Shown here: in pieces, positions 32,646 to 41,637 of the stretch
How positions within the stretch are numbered: the stretch's first letter is position 1
Layout of the letters: each line of letters begins with the position of its first letter
Assembly (NCBI RefSeq): GCF_000577615.1
Contig: NZ_CBXX010000012.1
Coordinates: 62,001-126,000 of the forward strand
From: Herbaspirillum sp. RV1423
GTDB lineage: Bacteria > Pseudomonadota > Gammaproteobacteria > Burkholderiales > Burkholderiaceae_D
Reading direction: 5' to 3'
DNA: 64,000 nt
Notes under the pieces: model-generated
What the model saw: only the letters and a program-made list of their open reading frames with translations
Database searches by the model: none
Told to the model about the DNA's origin: nothing
Translations under genes and position numbers: made by a program

Positions 32646-33392
32646 ATGACTGAACCTGTACGCCTGTCCAAACGCATGTCCGAACTCGGCCTCTGTTCGC
32701 GCCGTGAGGCGGATGAATGGATAGAAAAAGGCTGGGTGCGCGTGGACGGCAAGGTGGTGTCGGTGCTCGGCAGCAAGGTCCTTCCGCACCAGCGCATCAG
32801 CGTCGAGCGCCAGGCCAGCGCCGAGCAGTCCAAGCGCGTCACCATCCTCATCAACAAGCCGGTCGGCTACGTCAGCGGCCAGGCCGAAGACGGCTACAAG
32901 CCGGCGGTGGCGCTGGTCGAAGCCGCGACGCGCTGGGCCGAAGACAAGCTCGACACGATGTTCCATCCGACCCAGTTGCGCAGCCTGGTGCCGGCTGGCC
33001 GCCTGGACATCGATTCGGTGGGATTGCTGGTATTGACGCAAGACGGCCGCATCGCCAAGCAACTGATCGGCGAAGACTCCAGCGTCGACAAGGAATATCT
33101 GGTGCGCGTGCAATATACCAAGCCGGGCAAGTTGCCCGACAGCGACCTCAAACGCCTCAATCACGGCCTGTCGCTCGACGGCAAGCCGCTCAAGCCGGCC
33201 AAGGTGCGCTGGCAAAACGAAGACCAGCTCAGCTTCACGCTGCGCGAAGGGAAAAAACGCCAGATCCGGCGCATGTGCGAACTGGTGGGCCTGAAAGTCA
33301 TCGGCCTCAAACGCGTGCGCATCGGCGGCGTCAAGCTAGGCGACCTGCCGCCCGGCCAGTGGCGTTACCTGCGGCCCGACGAACAATTCTGA
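32646..33392 (+). CDS. rluF: RluF/RsuA-family rRNA pseudouridine synthase
   Basis: 248-aa enzyme with an N-terminal S4 RNA-binding domain (VRLSKRMSELGLCSRREADEWIEKGWVRVDGKVV) and an RsuA/RluB/RluF-type catalytic domain. Family marks are INKPVGYVSG, the catalytic Asp in PAGRLDIDSVGLLVLT, KEYLVRV and REGKKRQIRRMCE. The S4 domain and length fit the RluF group (23S rRNA), but RluB/RluE cannot be excluded by eye. Follows glnD after 71 bp and ends at a strong convergent terminator. Confidence 0.8.
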   Translation: MTEPVRLSKRMSELGLCSRREADEWIEKGWVRVDGKVVSVLGSKVLPHQRISVERQASAEQSKRVTILINKPVGYVSGQAEDGYKPAVALVEAATRWAEDKLDTMFHPTQLRSLVPAGRLDIDSVGLLVLTQDGRIAKQLIGEDSSVDKEYLVRVQYTKPGKLPDSDLKRLNHGLSLDGKPLKPAKVRWQNEDQLSFTLREGKKRQIRRMCELVGLKVIGLKRVRIGGVKLGDLPPGQWRYLRPDEQF

Positions 33393-33411
33393 AGATGCCT
33401 CAGCGCAAAAG

Positions 33412-33450
33412 AAAGCGGCTGCACCCGGACAGGATGCAGCCGCTTTTTTT
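33412..33450. terminator. Convergent terminator, RluF-like gene / DUF1854 gene
   Basis: Perfect 12-bp stem (33412-33423 with 33435-33446; arms AAAGCGGCTGCA / TGCAGCCGCTTT), 11-nt loop, and a T-run to 33450 on the plus strand. An A-rich left flank may let it serve the opposite direction too. Confidence 0.9.
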
Positions 33451-33460
33451 GATATGCAAA

Positions 33461-33952
33461 TTACAGGAAGCGATCCAGAATCTTGCGGCTGTGCTTGTCC
33501 AGCACCTTGGTATCGCGGATCAGGAACTGGATGCCGTGGCTGTCCGCGATCAGCAGCGCCGAATTCGGCAAACGGCGAATGTCTTCTTCCCCCTTCAGCG
33601 TAAACGACGTATCGCCGCGATTGGTTTCAACTTCCCACACGGAGGGCGTCGCAAAGCTGGACACGCCGGCGATGCGACTGATCACCGGCATGAACTCGCG
33701 CGCCGCCAGCTCTTCTTCGATGATCTTCCTGATATCGGCCGACACGTCGGACCACTGTTCAATCCAGGCCAGCTCACGACCTTCCGCGCTGACCAGCGCA
33801 ATACCCTGCTCCGGCGCACCGATGGGAAACGCGCGCACAGGAATGGCGCCTTCATACTCGACGCCCTCGGCATCGATGAATACCAAACGGCCGAAGCTGT
33901 TGTGGCGCAGTTGAAAATGATGTGAAGCGGTCGTCATTTGCGTGTTCATCAT
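33461..33952 (-). CDS. DUF1854 family protein linked to cyanophycin genes
   Basis: 163-aa soluble protein without signal peptide. Pattern of the DUF1854 family: FQLRHNSFGRLVFIDAEGVEYEGAIPVRAFPIGAP, ALVSAEGRELAWIEQ and the C-terminal LIADSHGIQFLIRDTKVLD. Function is unknown. Its start overlaps the ABC transporter stop by 4 bp, so the two are translated together. Public annotation pipelines label such pairs as cyanophycin-metabolism-associated (from memory). The cphA genes lie divergently beyond the transporter. It may be an accessory subunit of the transporter. Confidence 0.75.
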   Translation of the reverse strand: MMNTQMTTASHHFQLRHNSFGRLVFIDAEGVEYEGAIPVRAFPIGAPEQGIALVSAEGRELAWIEQWSDVSADIRKIIEEELAAREFMPVISRIAGVSSFATPSVWEVETNRGDTSFTLKGEEDIRRLPNSALLIADSHGIQFLIRDTKVLDKHSRKILDRFL

Positions 33953-36270
33953 TCGCCGTCCTTGTCTTCGCTCTTGCCGCTCTCGGCGGTCTTGTCGCGC
34001 TCATCGCCATCGACACTGCTGCCCGACACTTCAGTTTCGGGATTCCGCGCCTGCGCCTGATACAGGCGATAGTAAGCGCCCTGCTTCGCCATCAATTCCT
34101 CATGCGGACCGACTTCGACCACCTGGCCGCGGTCCAGCACGACCAGACGGTCAGCCTTGCGCAAAGTCGACAAGCGGTGGGCGATCGCAATCGTGGTGCG
34201 GCCCTGCACCAGGTTGTCGAGCGCCTTCTGGATTTCCTTTTCGGTGGTCGTGTCGACCGAGGACGTCGCCTCGTCGAGAATCAGGAAACGCGGATCGATC
34301 AGCAGCGCCCGGGCAATCGATATACGCTGACGCTCGCCGCCCGACAAAGCCTGGCCGCGCTCGCCCACCAGCGAGTCGTAACCTTGCGGCAGGCGCAGGA
34401 TGAACTCGTGCGCGTGCGCCGCGCGCGCTGCCGCGATGATCTCGGCGCGCGTCGCGTCCGGCTTGCCGTAAGCAATGTTTTCGGCAATCGTGCCGAAGAA
34501 CAGGAAAGGCTCCTGCAACACCAGACCGATGTTGCGGCGATATTCCGAAATCGGCAGCGAACGGATATCGACGCCGTCGATGCGGATCGCGCCTTCCGAC
34601 ACGTCGTAGAAACGACAAATCAGATTAACCATGGTGCTCTTGCCGGAACCGCTGTGCCCGACCAGACCGATCATCTCGCCCGGTGCAATCGACAGATCGA
34701 CGCCGCGCATCACCGAACGATTGCCATAGCGGAAGCCGACGTTGCGCAATTCGATGGCGCCCTTCACCTTCTCGATGTGGACCGGATTGGCCGGTTCCGG
34801 CACGCTCGACACATGATCGAGGATATCGAAAATCCGCTTGGCGCCGGCGGCGGCCTTCTGCGTCACGGAAACGATGCGGCTCATCGAGTCCAGGCGCGTA
34901 TAGAAACGGCTGATGTAGGCAAGGAAAGCCGTCAGCACGCCGACGGTAATCTGATTGTGCGACACCTGCCAGATGCCGAACACCCACACCACCAGCAAGC
35001 CGATTTCGGTCAGCATGGTGACAGTCGGCGTGAACAGCGACCAGATCTTGTTGACGCGGTCGTTGACCACCAGGTTATGGCGATTCGCCTCCTTGAAGCG
35101 GGCGGCTTCGCGCTTCTCCTGGGCAAACGCCTTGACCACGCGAATGCCGGGAATGGTATCGGCCAGCACGTTGGTCACCTCGGACCAGATGCGGTCGATC
35201 TTCTCGAAACCGTGACGCAGGCGATCGCGCACGGCGTGGATCATCCAGGCGATGAACGGCAGCGGCAACAAAGTCACCAGCGCCAGCCACGGATTGATCG
35301 AAATCAGGATCACCGCAGTCATGATGATCATCAGCACATCGATGATGAAATCGAGCAAATGCAGCGACAGGAACACGCAGATGCGGTCGGTCTCCGAACC
35401 GATGCGCGCCATCAGGTCGCCAGTGCGTTTGCCGCCGAAATACTCCTGCGACAGGCGCAACAAATGCTCATAAGTCGTGGTGCGCAAATCGGCGCCGATG
35501 CGTTCGCTTACCAGCGCGAGGATGAAGGTGCGCCCCCAACCCAGCACCCAGGCCACCAGCGCCGACCCGAGCAGACCGCTCAGATAGAGGCCGGCCAGAT
35601 GCGCATTCAGCGGCGCGCCGTTCTGGAACGGAATCAGCACGTTGTCCATCAGCGGCATCGTCATATACGGCGGCACCAGCGTGGCGGCTGTCGACGCCAG
35701 CGTCAGCAGGAAACCCAGCAGCAAGGAACCCTTGTAAGGCTTGGCGAACCGCCTCAGGCGAAACAAGGCCCAGGTCGACGGCGGCGCTTCCTTGGCTTCC
35801 GGACAGATGGCGCAGGTTTCCTGGCCATGTGGAATCGGCGCCTTGCATTGCGGACAGACGTCGAGCTCTTCGTCAACCACGGCTCGCCCCGAAACATGGG
35901 CATCGCGCTGCTGGTCGAATTGATTGATCAGGCGCAGGGCCTGCGGATTCTGCGCCAACGTGTAGCGCCAATGGGCCAGACGGGATTGTCCATCCAGCAA
36001 CTCCAGGCTGCCGACGCCGGCGTGGTCGGAATGCTTCAACGCCAATTCCGGACGATAGGTCCAGGCGCTCCAGCCCTGGCCGTCGCTGTTCTTCGCCAGC
36101 AGGCGCCGGTCGGTCGCCAGCATCAGGCCGCGCGCAAACTTCAGCGAGACATCGAGATCCAGTTCGAGCCAACTGATGATTTTTTCGTCGGGCGCCAACT
36201 GGGCCTGGACTTCCGCGCCCCATGGCGCGGGCAAATTGATGGTACTTGCGATGAGGGATTTTCTGGTCAT
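33949..36270 (-). CDS. ABC exporter with N-terminal PH-like region and zinc ribbon
   Basis: 773-aa half-transporter. Residues about 1-135 form an extra N-terminal domain (WLELDLDVSLKFARGLMLATDRRLL, PH-like in pattern). Then comes a zinc ribbon with Cys139, Cys142, Cys153 and Cys156, a type-1 ABC transmembrane domain (about 180-480) and an ATPase domain: Walker A GHSGSGKST near 535, signature LSGGERQRIS near 640, Walker B FLILDEAT, H-loop IAIAHRLST. Such MsbA-like proteins dimerise and export lipids, peptides or drugs; the substrate here is unknown. Coupled to the DUF1854 gene and divergent from cphA', it is probably tied to cyanophycin metabolism. The fused N-terminal part is unusual for exporters. 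Confidence 0.85.
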   Translation of the reverse strand: MTRKSLIASTINLPAPWGAEVQAQLAPDEKIISWLELDLDVSLKFARGLMLATDRRLLAKNSDGQGWSAWTYRPELALKHSDHAGVGSLELLDGQSRLAHWRYTLAQNPQALRLINQFDQQRDAHVSGRAVVDEELDVCPQCKAPIPHGQETCAICPEAKEAPPSTWALFRLRRFAKPYKGSLLLGFLLTLASTAATLVPPYMTMPLMDNVLIPFQNGAPLNAHLAGLYLSGLLGSALVAWVLGWGRTFILALVSERIGADLRTTTYEHLLRLSQEYFGGKRTGDLMARIGSETDRICVFLSLHLLDFIIDVLMIIMTAVILISINPWLALVTLLPLPFIAWMIHAVRDRLRHGFEKIDRIWSEVTNVLADTIPGIRVVKAFAQEKREAARFKEANRHNLVVNDRVNKIWSLFTPTVTMLTEIGLLVVWVFGIWQVSHNQITVGVLTAFLAYISRFYTRLDSMSRIVSVTQKAAAGAKRIFDILDHVSSVPEPANPVHIEKVKGAIELRNVGFRYGNRSVMRGVDLSIAPGEMIGLVGHSGSGKSTMVNLICRFYDVSEGAIRIDGVDIRSLPISEYRRNIGLVLQEPFLFFGTIAENIAYGKPDATRAEIIAAARAAHAHEFILRLPQGYDSLVGERGQALSGGERQRISIARALLIDPRFLILDEATSSVDTTTEKEIQKALDNLVQGRTTIAIAHRLSTLRKADRLVVLDRGQVVEVGPHEELMAKQGAYYRLYQAQARNPETEVSGSSVDGDERDKTAESGKSEDKDGE

Positions 36271-36350
36271 CTGAACGGCATGTATGTCCTGTGCGGACAG
36301 TGAGGAATGATTTTTCTGGCAACTTTTCGCCGGTATTCTATGCCGCGCGT

Positions 36351-36381
36351 ATTATATCGTATGGGTTTGCCCCTCTGACAA
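36351..36381 (-). promoter_or_regulatory. Candidate promoter of the ABC exporter / DUF1854 unit
   Basis: On the minus strand -35 TTGTCA (36376-36381) and a perfect -10 TATAAT (36351-36356) with a 19-bp spacer, ending about 80 bp before the exporter start codon. The spacer is longer than ideal, which might mean weak or activated expression. Confidence 0.5.
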
Positions 36382-36453
36382 CGCACAACCCCTCTCCGGC
36401 GATGACAGCAAGTCGACCTGTTTGCCGACCGATCCTGACAATTTCCTGATTTT

Positions 36454-36477
36454 TTGCATGCAAGACTGCAAACAGTC
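36454..36477. repeat. Two abutting palindromes in the cph divergent promoter region
   Basis: TTGCATGCAA (36454-36463, perfect palindrome) is followed immediately by GACTG-caaa-CAGTC (36464-36477). The pair could be binding sites for a regulator or form small hairpins. They sit midway between the two divergent units. Confidence 0.45.
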
Positions 36478-36695
36478 TGAGACAATATCGTTACATTTTG
36501 TGTACAGCGGCAACTTAGGGAAGGGGCCGATGACAAATAGGCAGCATCGACAACAACAAAATCCTGCAAAAACATTCGCAAGCCGACAATGGCGCCGGCA
36601 TTTTATTGCGGCCAAGTAAACCAATCGGCGCTTAATGCGTTATTCATGCTTGGATCGATAGAACGGACAGCGCTCAGCGGCATAACGGCTTACAC

Positions 36696-38894
36696 ATGAA
36701 AAATATAGAATTTCTCCGTATCCTCCCCTTGCATGGCCCCAATATCTGGACTTACCGCCCGGCACTGGAGGTCTGGATCGATATCGGAGAACTGGAAGAC
36801 TTTCCGTCGAACATCATTCCCGGCTTCAACGATCGTCTGACGAGTTGGCTTCCTTCCCTGGTCGAGCATCGCTGCAGCTACGGCGAACGCGGCGGTTTCC
36901 TGCAACGCCTCAAGGAAGGCACCTGGCCCGGTCACATCATGGAACACGTGACGCTGGAACTGCAAAACCTGGCCGGTCTGCCCGGCGGTTTCGGCAAGGC
37001 GCGTGAAACTTCCGTGCGCGGCGTCTATAAAGTCGTGGTCCGCGCCCGCCATGAACAAGTCACCCGCGCCGCGCTGTACGCCGGCCGCGACCTCGTCATG
37101 GCCGCTATCGAGGACACGCCCTTCGACGTCGATGCCACCGTCGAAAAACTGCGCGACATGGTCGATTCGCTGTGCCTCGGCCCCAGCACTGCCTGCATCG
37201 TGGATGCCGCCGACGAACGCCGCATCCCGTCCATCCGCCTGTCCGAAGGCAATCTGGTGCAACTCGGCCACGGCTGCAAGCAGCGCCGCATCTGGACTGC
37301 CGAGACCGATCAGACCAGCGCCATCGCCGAAAGCATCTCGCGCGACAAGGACCTGACCAAAACCCTGTTGCAATCCTGCGGCGTCGCCATTCCCGAAGGC
37401 CGCATGGTCGACAGCCCGGCAGATGCCTGGGAAGCCGCCGAGGAAATCGGCCTGCCGGTAGTCGTCAAGCCGTCCGACGCCAACCACGGCCGCGGCGTGT
37501 TCATCGACCTCAATACCCGGGCTGAAGTCGAGACCGCCTACAAGGCTGCGCTGGAAGAAGGCAGCAGCGTGCTGGTCGAACGTTTCATCCGCGGCAACGA
37601 GCACCGCCTGCTGATCGTCGGCGGCAAGCTGGCGGCGGCCGCGCGCGGCGAACCGATCTTCGTCATCGGCGACGGCACATCAACCGTCTCGCAACTGATC
37701 GACGTGCTCAACACCGATCCGCGCCGCGGCGACCTTGAGGAACATCCGCTCAATCCGGTGATCCTCGAACGCGAACCGGCCGCCCGTCTGGAACTGGAGC
37801 GCCAGGGCCTGACGCCGGTTTCGGTGCCCCCTGCCGGCAAGAAAGTACTGTTGCTGCGCAATGGCAACGTCGCCATCGACGTCACCGACCAGGTCCATCC
37901 CAGCGTTGCCGCGACCGCTTCACTGGCCGCACGCGTGGTCGGCCTCGACATCGCCGGCGTCGACCTCGTTGCGGAAGACATCTCCCGTCCGCTGGACGAA
38001 CAGCGCGGCGCCATCGTCGAAGTCAATGCCGGTCCCGGCCTGCTGATGCATCTGAAACCCTCCGAAGGCAAACCGCGCCCGGTCGGCCAGGCCATCGTCG
38101 AACACCTGTTCAAACCGGAAGACACCGGCCGTATTCCCATTGTCGGCATCACCGGCACCCACGGCAAAACCACCATCGCCCGTCTGGTCGCGCGCATCAT
38201 CGACCTGAGCGGCAAGCGTGTCGGCCTGGCCTGCGGCGACGGCCTCTACCTCGGCCACCGTCTGGTCGAAAAAGGCAATCGCGCCAACTGGAGCGCCGCG
38301 CATCGCATACTGCTCAACCGCGCCGTCGAAGCGGCCGTGTTTGAAAACGGCAGCGTCTCGATCCTGTCCGAAGGCCTTGCTTACGACCGCTGCCAGGTCG
38401 GCGTGGTCGCCAACATCGATCCGGCCGACAGCCTTCCCGAGTACTACATCGACGACGCCGAGCAGATGGCCACCAAGGTCAAACGCACCCAGGTCGACGT
38501 TGTGTTGCCCGACGGCGTCGCGGTCCTCAATGCGGAAGACCCGCTGGTCGCCGACATGGCAAGTCTATGCGACGGCGAAGTGATCTTCTTCGCCGTCGAC
38601 GGCAATGCCGCCGTCATGGCCGACCACCTCAAGCAAGGCAAGCGCGGCGTCTTCGTGCGCAACGGCGACGTTATCCAGGCCAGCGGCGACAAGGAAGTCC
38701 GCATCAGCACCGTGACCGCGATTCCGATCACCGGCGGCGGCGCCGTCGGCTTCCAGATCGAGAATGTGCTGGCCGCCGTCGCCGCCGCCTGGGCATTGGG
38801 CATTTCCGCCGACCTGATCCGCGCCGGCATCGAGCTGTTCGGCACCGAACAGGCCGAAGAACAAGGCAAGAAGCGCAAGGCACAAATGGCCTGA
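36696..38894 (+). CDS. cphA': Cyanophycin synthetase-like protein CphA' (C-terminally shortened)
   Basis: 732-aa relative of cyanophycin synthetase. N-terminal domain (1-160), ATP-grasp domain (about 210-470; VVVKPSDANHGRGVF, EVNAGPGL) that in CphA adds aspartate, and a Mur-ligase-like domain beginning GITGTHGKTTIARL near 487. Compared with the neighbouring 856-aa CphA it lacks the last 125 or so residues (the Mur lid), has FENGSVS where CphA has ETARGG, and has DPADS where CphA has GDHLG. Aspartate activation may be intact while arginine addition is doubtful. It could polymerise dipeptides, as cyanobacterial CphA2 does, or work with CphA. First gene of the cph unit, 71 bp before cphA. Confidence 0.85.
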   Translation: MKNIEFLRILPLHGPNIWTYRPALEVWIDIGELEDFPSNIIPGFNDRLTSWLPSLVEHRCSYGERGGFLQRLKEGTWPGHIMEHVTLELQNLAGLPGGFGKARETSVRGVYKVVVRARHEQVTRAALYAGRDLVMAAIEDTPFDVDATVEKLRDMVDSLCLGPSTACIVDAADERRIPSIRLSEGNLVQLGHGCKQRRIWTAETDQTSAIAESISRDKDLTKTLLQSCGVAIPEGRMVDSPADAWEAAEEIGLPVVVKPSDANHGRGVFIDLNTRAEVETAYKAALEEGSSVLVERFIRGNEHRLLIVGGKLAAAARGEPIFVIGDGTSTVSQLIDVLNTDPRRGDLEEHPLNPVILEREPAARLELERQGLTPVSVPPAGKKVLLLRNGNVAIDVTDQVHPSVAATASLAARVVGLDIAGVDLVAEDISRPLDEQRGAIVEVNAGPGLLMHLKPSEGKPRPVGQAIVEHLFKPEDTGRIPIVGITGTHGKTTIARLVARIIDLSGKRVGLACGDGLYLGHRLVEKGNRANWSAAHRILLNRAVEAAVFENGSVSILSEGLAYDRCQVGVVANIDPADSLPEYYIDDAEQMATKVKRTQVDVVLPDGVAVLNAEDPLVADMASLCDGEVIFFAVDGNAAVMADHLKQGKRGVFVRNGDVIQASGDKEVRISTVTAIPITGGGAVGFQIENVLAAVAAAWALGISADLIRAGIELFGTEQAEEQGKKRKAQMA

Positions 38895-38965
38895 GCGGCC
38901 TGGGCGGCCCGCGCTCTCCAGCCAATCATCGAATTTCACAAAGACACATTCAGGAAGACTTGTTG

Positions 38966-41536
38966 ATGGACGTATCACGTATTCGCGTACTGCGCGGCCC
39001 TAACCTCTGGAGCAGGCACACTGCGATCGAAGCCATCGTGTCCTGCGCCGAGGCCGAACGCGCCATCGAAGGCATGCCGGGATTTGAAGTGCGCCTGCGC
39101 GCGCGCTTTCCGCACATCGGCCTCCTGCACTCGGCCGGCGAAGTCAAAACCGTTTCCATGGCGCATGTGCTCGAAGCCGCCGCGTTGGGTCTGCAATCCC
39201 AGGCCGGTTGTCCGGTCACCTTCAGCCGCACGGTGCCGACCGTCGAAACCGGCGTCTATCAGGTCATCGTCGAATACAGCGAAGAAGCCGTCGGCCGCCT
39301 CGCCTTCGAACTGGCGCGCGAACTGTGCGCCGCTGCCGCCGAAGACAAGCCGTTCGACCTGGCCGATGCGCTGGCGCGCCTGCGCGAGCTGGACGAAGAC
39401 GTCCGCCTCGGCCCCAGCACAGGTTCCATCGTCACCGCCGCCGTCAAACGCGGCATTCCGTTCCGCCGCCTGACCGACGGCAGCATGGTGCAATTCGGCT
39501 GGGGCAGCCGCCAGAAGCGCATCCAGGCAGCCGAGACCAGCAACACCAGCGCCATTGCCGAATCCATTGCGCAGGACAAGGAACTGACCAAGATGCTGTT
39601 GCACGCCGCCGGCGTTCCCGTACCGAACGGCCGCGTCGTTGAAACAGTGGAAGATGCCTGGGCTGCGGCACAGGAAATCGCCGCGCCGGTGGTCATCAAG
39701 CCGCGCGACGGCAATCAGGGCAAAGGCGTCGCCGTCAATATCTGTACCCAGGAACAAGTGAGCGCCGCCTTCAACGCAGCAGTGAAGATCAGCGACGAAA
39801 TTATCGTGGAACGCTACCTGCCCGGCCACGACTATCGGTTGCTGGTGATCGGCAAGCAGCTCGTTGCAGCCGCCCGTCGCGACCCGCCGCAAGTCATCGG
39901 CGACGGCGTGCATACCATCCGCCAACTGGTCGACAAGGTCAACAGCGATCCGCTGCGCGGCGACGGCCACGCTACTTCGCTGACCAAGATCCGCTTTGAC
40001 GACATCGCGCTGGCGACGCTCTCCAAGCAAAACTACGACGCCGAGTCGATCCCGCCGCAAGGCGCGCGCATCGTCCTGCGCAACAACGCCAATCTCTCCA
40101 CCGGCGGCACCGCCACCGATGTCACCGACGACGTCCATCCGGAACTGGCCGCACGCGCCGTTGCCGCCGCGCAGATGGTCGGTCTCGACATCTGCGGCGT
40201 CGACATCGTCTGCAACAGCGTACACAAACCGCTGGAAGAACAAGAAGGCGGCATCGTCGAAGTCAATGCCGCGCCAGGGCTGCGCATGCACCTGACGCCC
40301 TCCTACGGCAAGGGCCGCGCGGTCGGCGACGCCATCATCTCCACCATGTTCGCCGACGGCGACGATGCCCGCATTCCCGTGGTCGCGGTCGCCGGCACCA
40401 ACGGCAAGACCACCACCGTGCGGCTGATCACCCACCTGCTGGCGCAAAAAGGCTTGCGCGTCGGCATGACCAACACCGACGGCGTCTACATCGACAAGCA
40501 GCGCATCGACACCGGCGACTGCAGCGGTCCGCGCAGCGCGCGCAACGTCCTGTTCCATCCGGACGTCGATGCCGCTGTGCTGGAAACCGCGCGCGGCGGC
40601 GTGTTGCGCGAAGGACTCGGCTTCGACCGCTGCAACGTTGCCGTCGTCACCAACATCGGCATGGGCGACCATCTCGGCCTGAGCTATATCAGCACGGTAG
40701 AAGACCTGGCCGTGGTCAAGCGCGTGGTGGTCGAAAACGTCGCCCCGACCGGCTATGCAGTACTCAATGCCGCCGACCCGATGGTCTCCAGCATGGCTTC
40801 GTCCTGCCCCGGCGCCGTGATTTTCTTCGCGCTTGACCCGATACACCCGATCATGGCGACACATCGCGCCCAAGGCCATCGCGTCATCTATCGTGACAGC
40901 AACGATATCGTCGCTGCGCAAGGCGATCAGGAATACCGCCTGCCGCTCAAGGAAATCCCGCTGACCCGCAATGGCGCCATCGGCTTCCAGGTGGAAAACA
41001 CCATGGCCTCGGTCGCCGCCGCGTGGGCGCTGCAACTGGACTGGGACATCGTGCGCGCCGGCTTGCGCACCTTCATCAGCGACGTCGGCACCGCGCCAGG
41101 ACGCTTCAATTTGTTCGACTATCGCGGCGCCACGCTGATCGCCGACTACGGCCACAATCCCGACGCCATCAATGCACTGGTCAAGGCCATCGACAGCATC
41201 CCGGCCAAACGCCGCTCGGTGGTCATCAGCGGCGCCGGCGACCGGCGCGACATCGATATCCGCCAGCAGACCGAAATCCTCGGCGATGCGTTCGACGAGG
41301 TCGTGCTGTATCAGGATCAGTGCCAGCGCGGCCGTGCCGACGGCGAAGTCCTCGCGCTGCTGCGCCAGGGTCTGGCCAATGCCCGCCGCACCAAGGAAAC
41401 CAAGGAAATCTACGGCGAATTCCTGGCCATCGATACGGCACTGGCGTCGCTGAAGGAAGGCGATCTGTGCCTGATCCTGATCGACCAGATCGAAGAAGCG
41501 CTGGCGCACATCGCCAAACGCGTCGCCGAAGGCTGA
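38966..41536 (+). CDS. cphA: Cyanophycin synthetase
   Basis: 856-aa enzyme making the nitrogen reserve polymer multi-L-arginyl-poly-L-aspartate. N-terminal domain, then ATP-grasp domain (VVIKPRDGNQGKGV, EVNAAPGLRMHL) for aspartate addition, then a full Mur-ligase-like domain for arginine addition: P-loop VAGTNGKTTTVRLI near 477, LETARGGVLREGLGF near 538, NIGMGDHLGLSY near 566, and the C-terminal lid with LFDYRGATLIADYGHNPDA and GAGDRRD. ATG at 38966; the upstream in-frame region overlaps cphA'. No cyanophycinase (cphB) or isoaspartyl dipeptidase gene is found in this window, so degradation must be encoded elsewhere. Confidence 0.96.
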   Translation: MDVSRIRVLRGPNLWSRHTAIEAIVSCAEAERAIEGMPGFEVRLRARFPHIGLLHSAGEVKTVSMAHVLEAAALGLQSQAGCPVTFSRTVPTVETGVYQVIVEYSEEAVGRLAFELARELCAAAAEDKPFDLADALARLRELDEDVRLGPSTGSIVTAAVKRGIPFRRLTDGSMVQFGWGSRQKRIQAAETSNTSAIAESIAQDKELTKMLLHAAGVPVPNGRVVETVEDAWAAAQEIAAPVVIKPRDGNQGKGVAVNICTQEQVSAAFNAAVKISDEIIVERYLPGHDYRLLVIGKQLVAAARRDPPQVIGDGVHTIRQLVDKVNSDPLRGDGHATSLTKIRFDDIALATLSKQNYDAESIPPQGARIVLRNNANLSTGGTATDVTDDVHPELAARAVAAAQMVGLDICGVDIVCNSVHKPLEEQEGGIVEVNAAPGLRMHLTPSYGKGRAVGDAIISTMFADGDDARIPVVAVAGTNGKTTTVRLITHLLAQKGLRVGMTNTDGVYIDKQRIDTGDCSGPRSARNVLFHPDVDAAVLETARGGVLREGLGFDRCNVAVVTNIGMGDHLGLSYISTVEDLAVVKRVVVENVAPTGYAVLNAADPMVSSMASSCPGAVIFFALDPIHPIMATHRAQGHRVIYRDSNDIVAAQGDQEYRLPLKEIPLTRNGAIGFQVENTMASVAAAWALQLDWDIVRAGLRTFISDVGTAPGRFNLFDYRGATLIADYGHNPDAINALVKAIDSIPAKRRSVVISGAGDRRDIDIRQQTEILGDAFDEVVLYQDQCQRGRADGEVLALLRQGLANARRTKETKEIYGEFLAIDTALASLKEGDLCLILIDQIEEALAHIAKRVAEG

Positions 41537-41557
41537 ACCACTCGGTCGCAGCAATAA

Positions 41558-41600
41558 AAAATCGCGTGTGAAGCCGACTTCACACGCGATTTTCTTTTTT
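41558..41600. terminator. Bidirectional terminator between cphA and def
   Basis: Perfect 16-bp stem (41558-41573 with 41578-41593) closed by the tetraloop CCGA, followed on the plus strand by a long T-rich tract and preceded by AATAAA-type A-run for the minus strand. Serves the convergent cphA and def genes. Confidence 0.92.
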
Positions 41601-41637
41601 TCTTTTGAGACGAAAGCGCCGCAAACATCCGATCCAA

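Larger units (their letters stand above)
36271..36695. promoter_or_regulatory. Divergent region ABC exporter / cphA'
   Basis: 425 bp between the two cyanophycin-associated transcription units. It holds a candidate leftward promoter (36351-36381) and two abutting palindromes at 36454-36477. Overlapping short ORFs in both strands lack gene-like character. AT content is higher than in the coding flanks. Confidence 0.55.

Noticed and set aside
33922-36303. 793-codon open frame antisense to the ABC exporter
   Set aside because: Low-complexity His/Arg/Asp composition, with the exporter motifs clear on the other strand.
36267-36624. Short ORFs in the cph divergent region
   Set aside because: Both strands give overlapping short frames; composition is unlike a gene, and the region looks regulatory.
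36696-38894. cphA' as a frameshifted cphA pseudogene
   Set aside because: The frame is intact over 732 codons, ends in a regular charged tail, and is followed by a normal gap and start of cphA. Divergence is spread along the protein, so it is a paralogue rather than a decayed copy.
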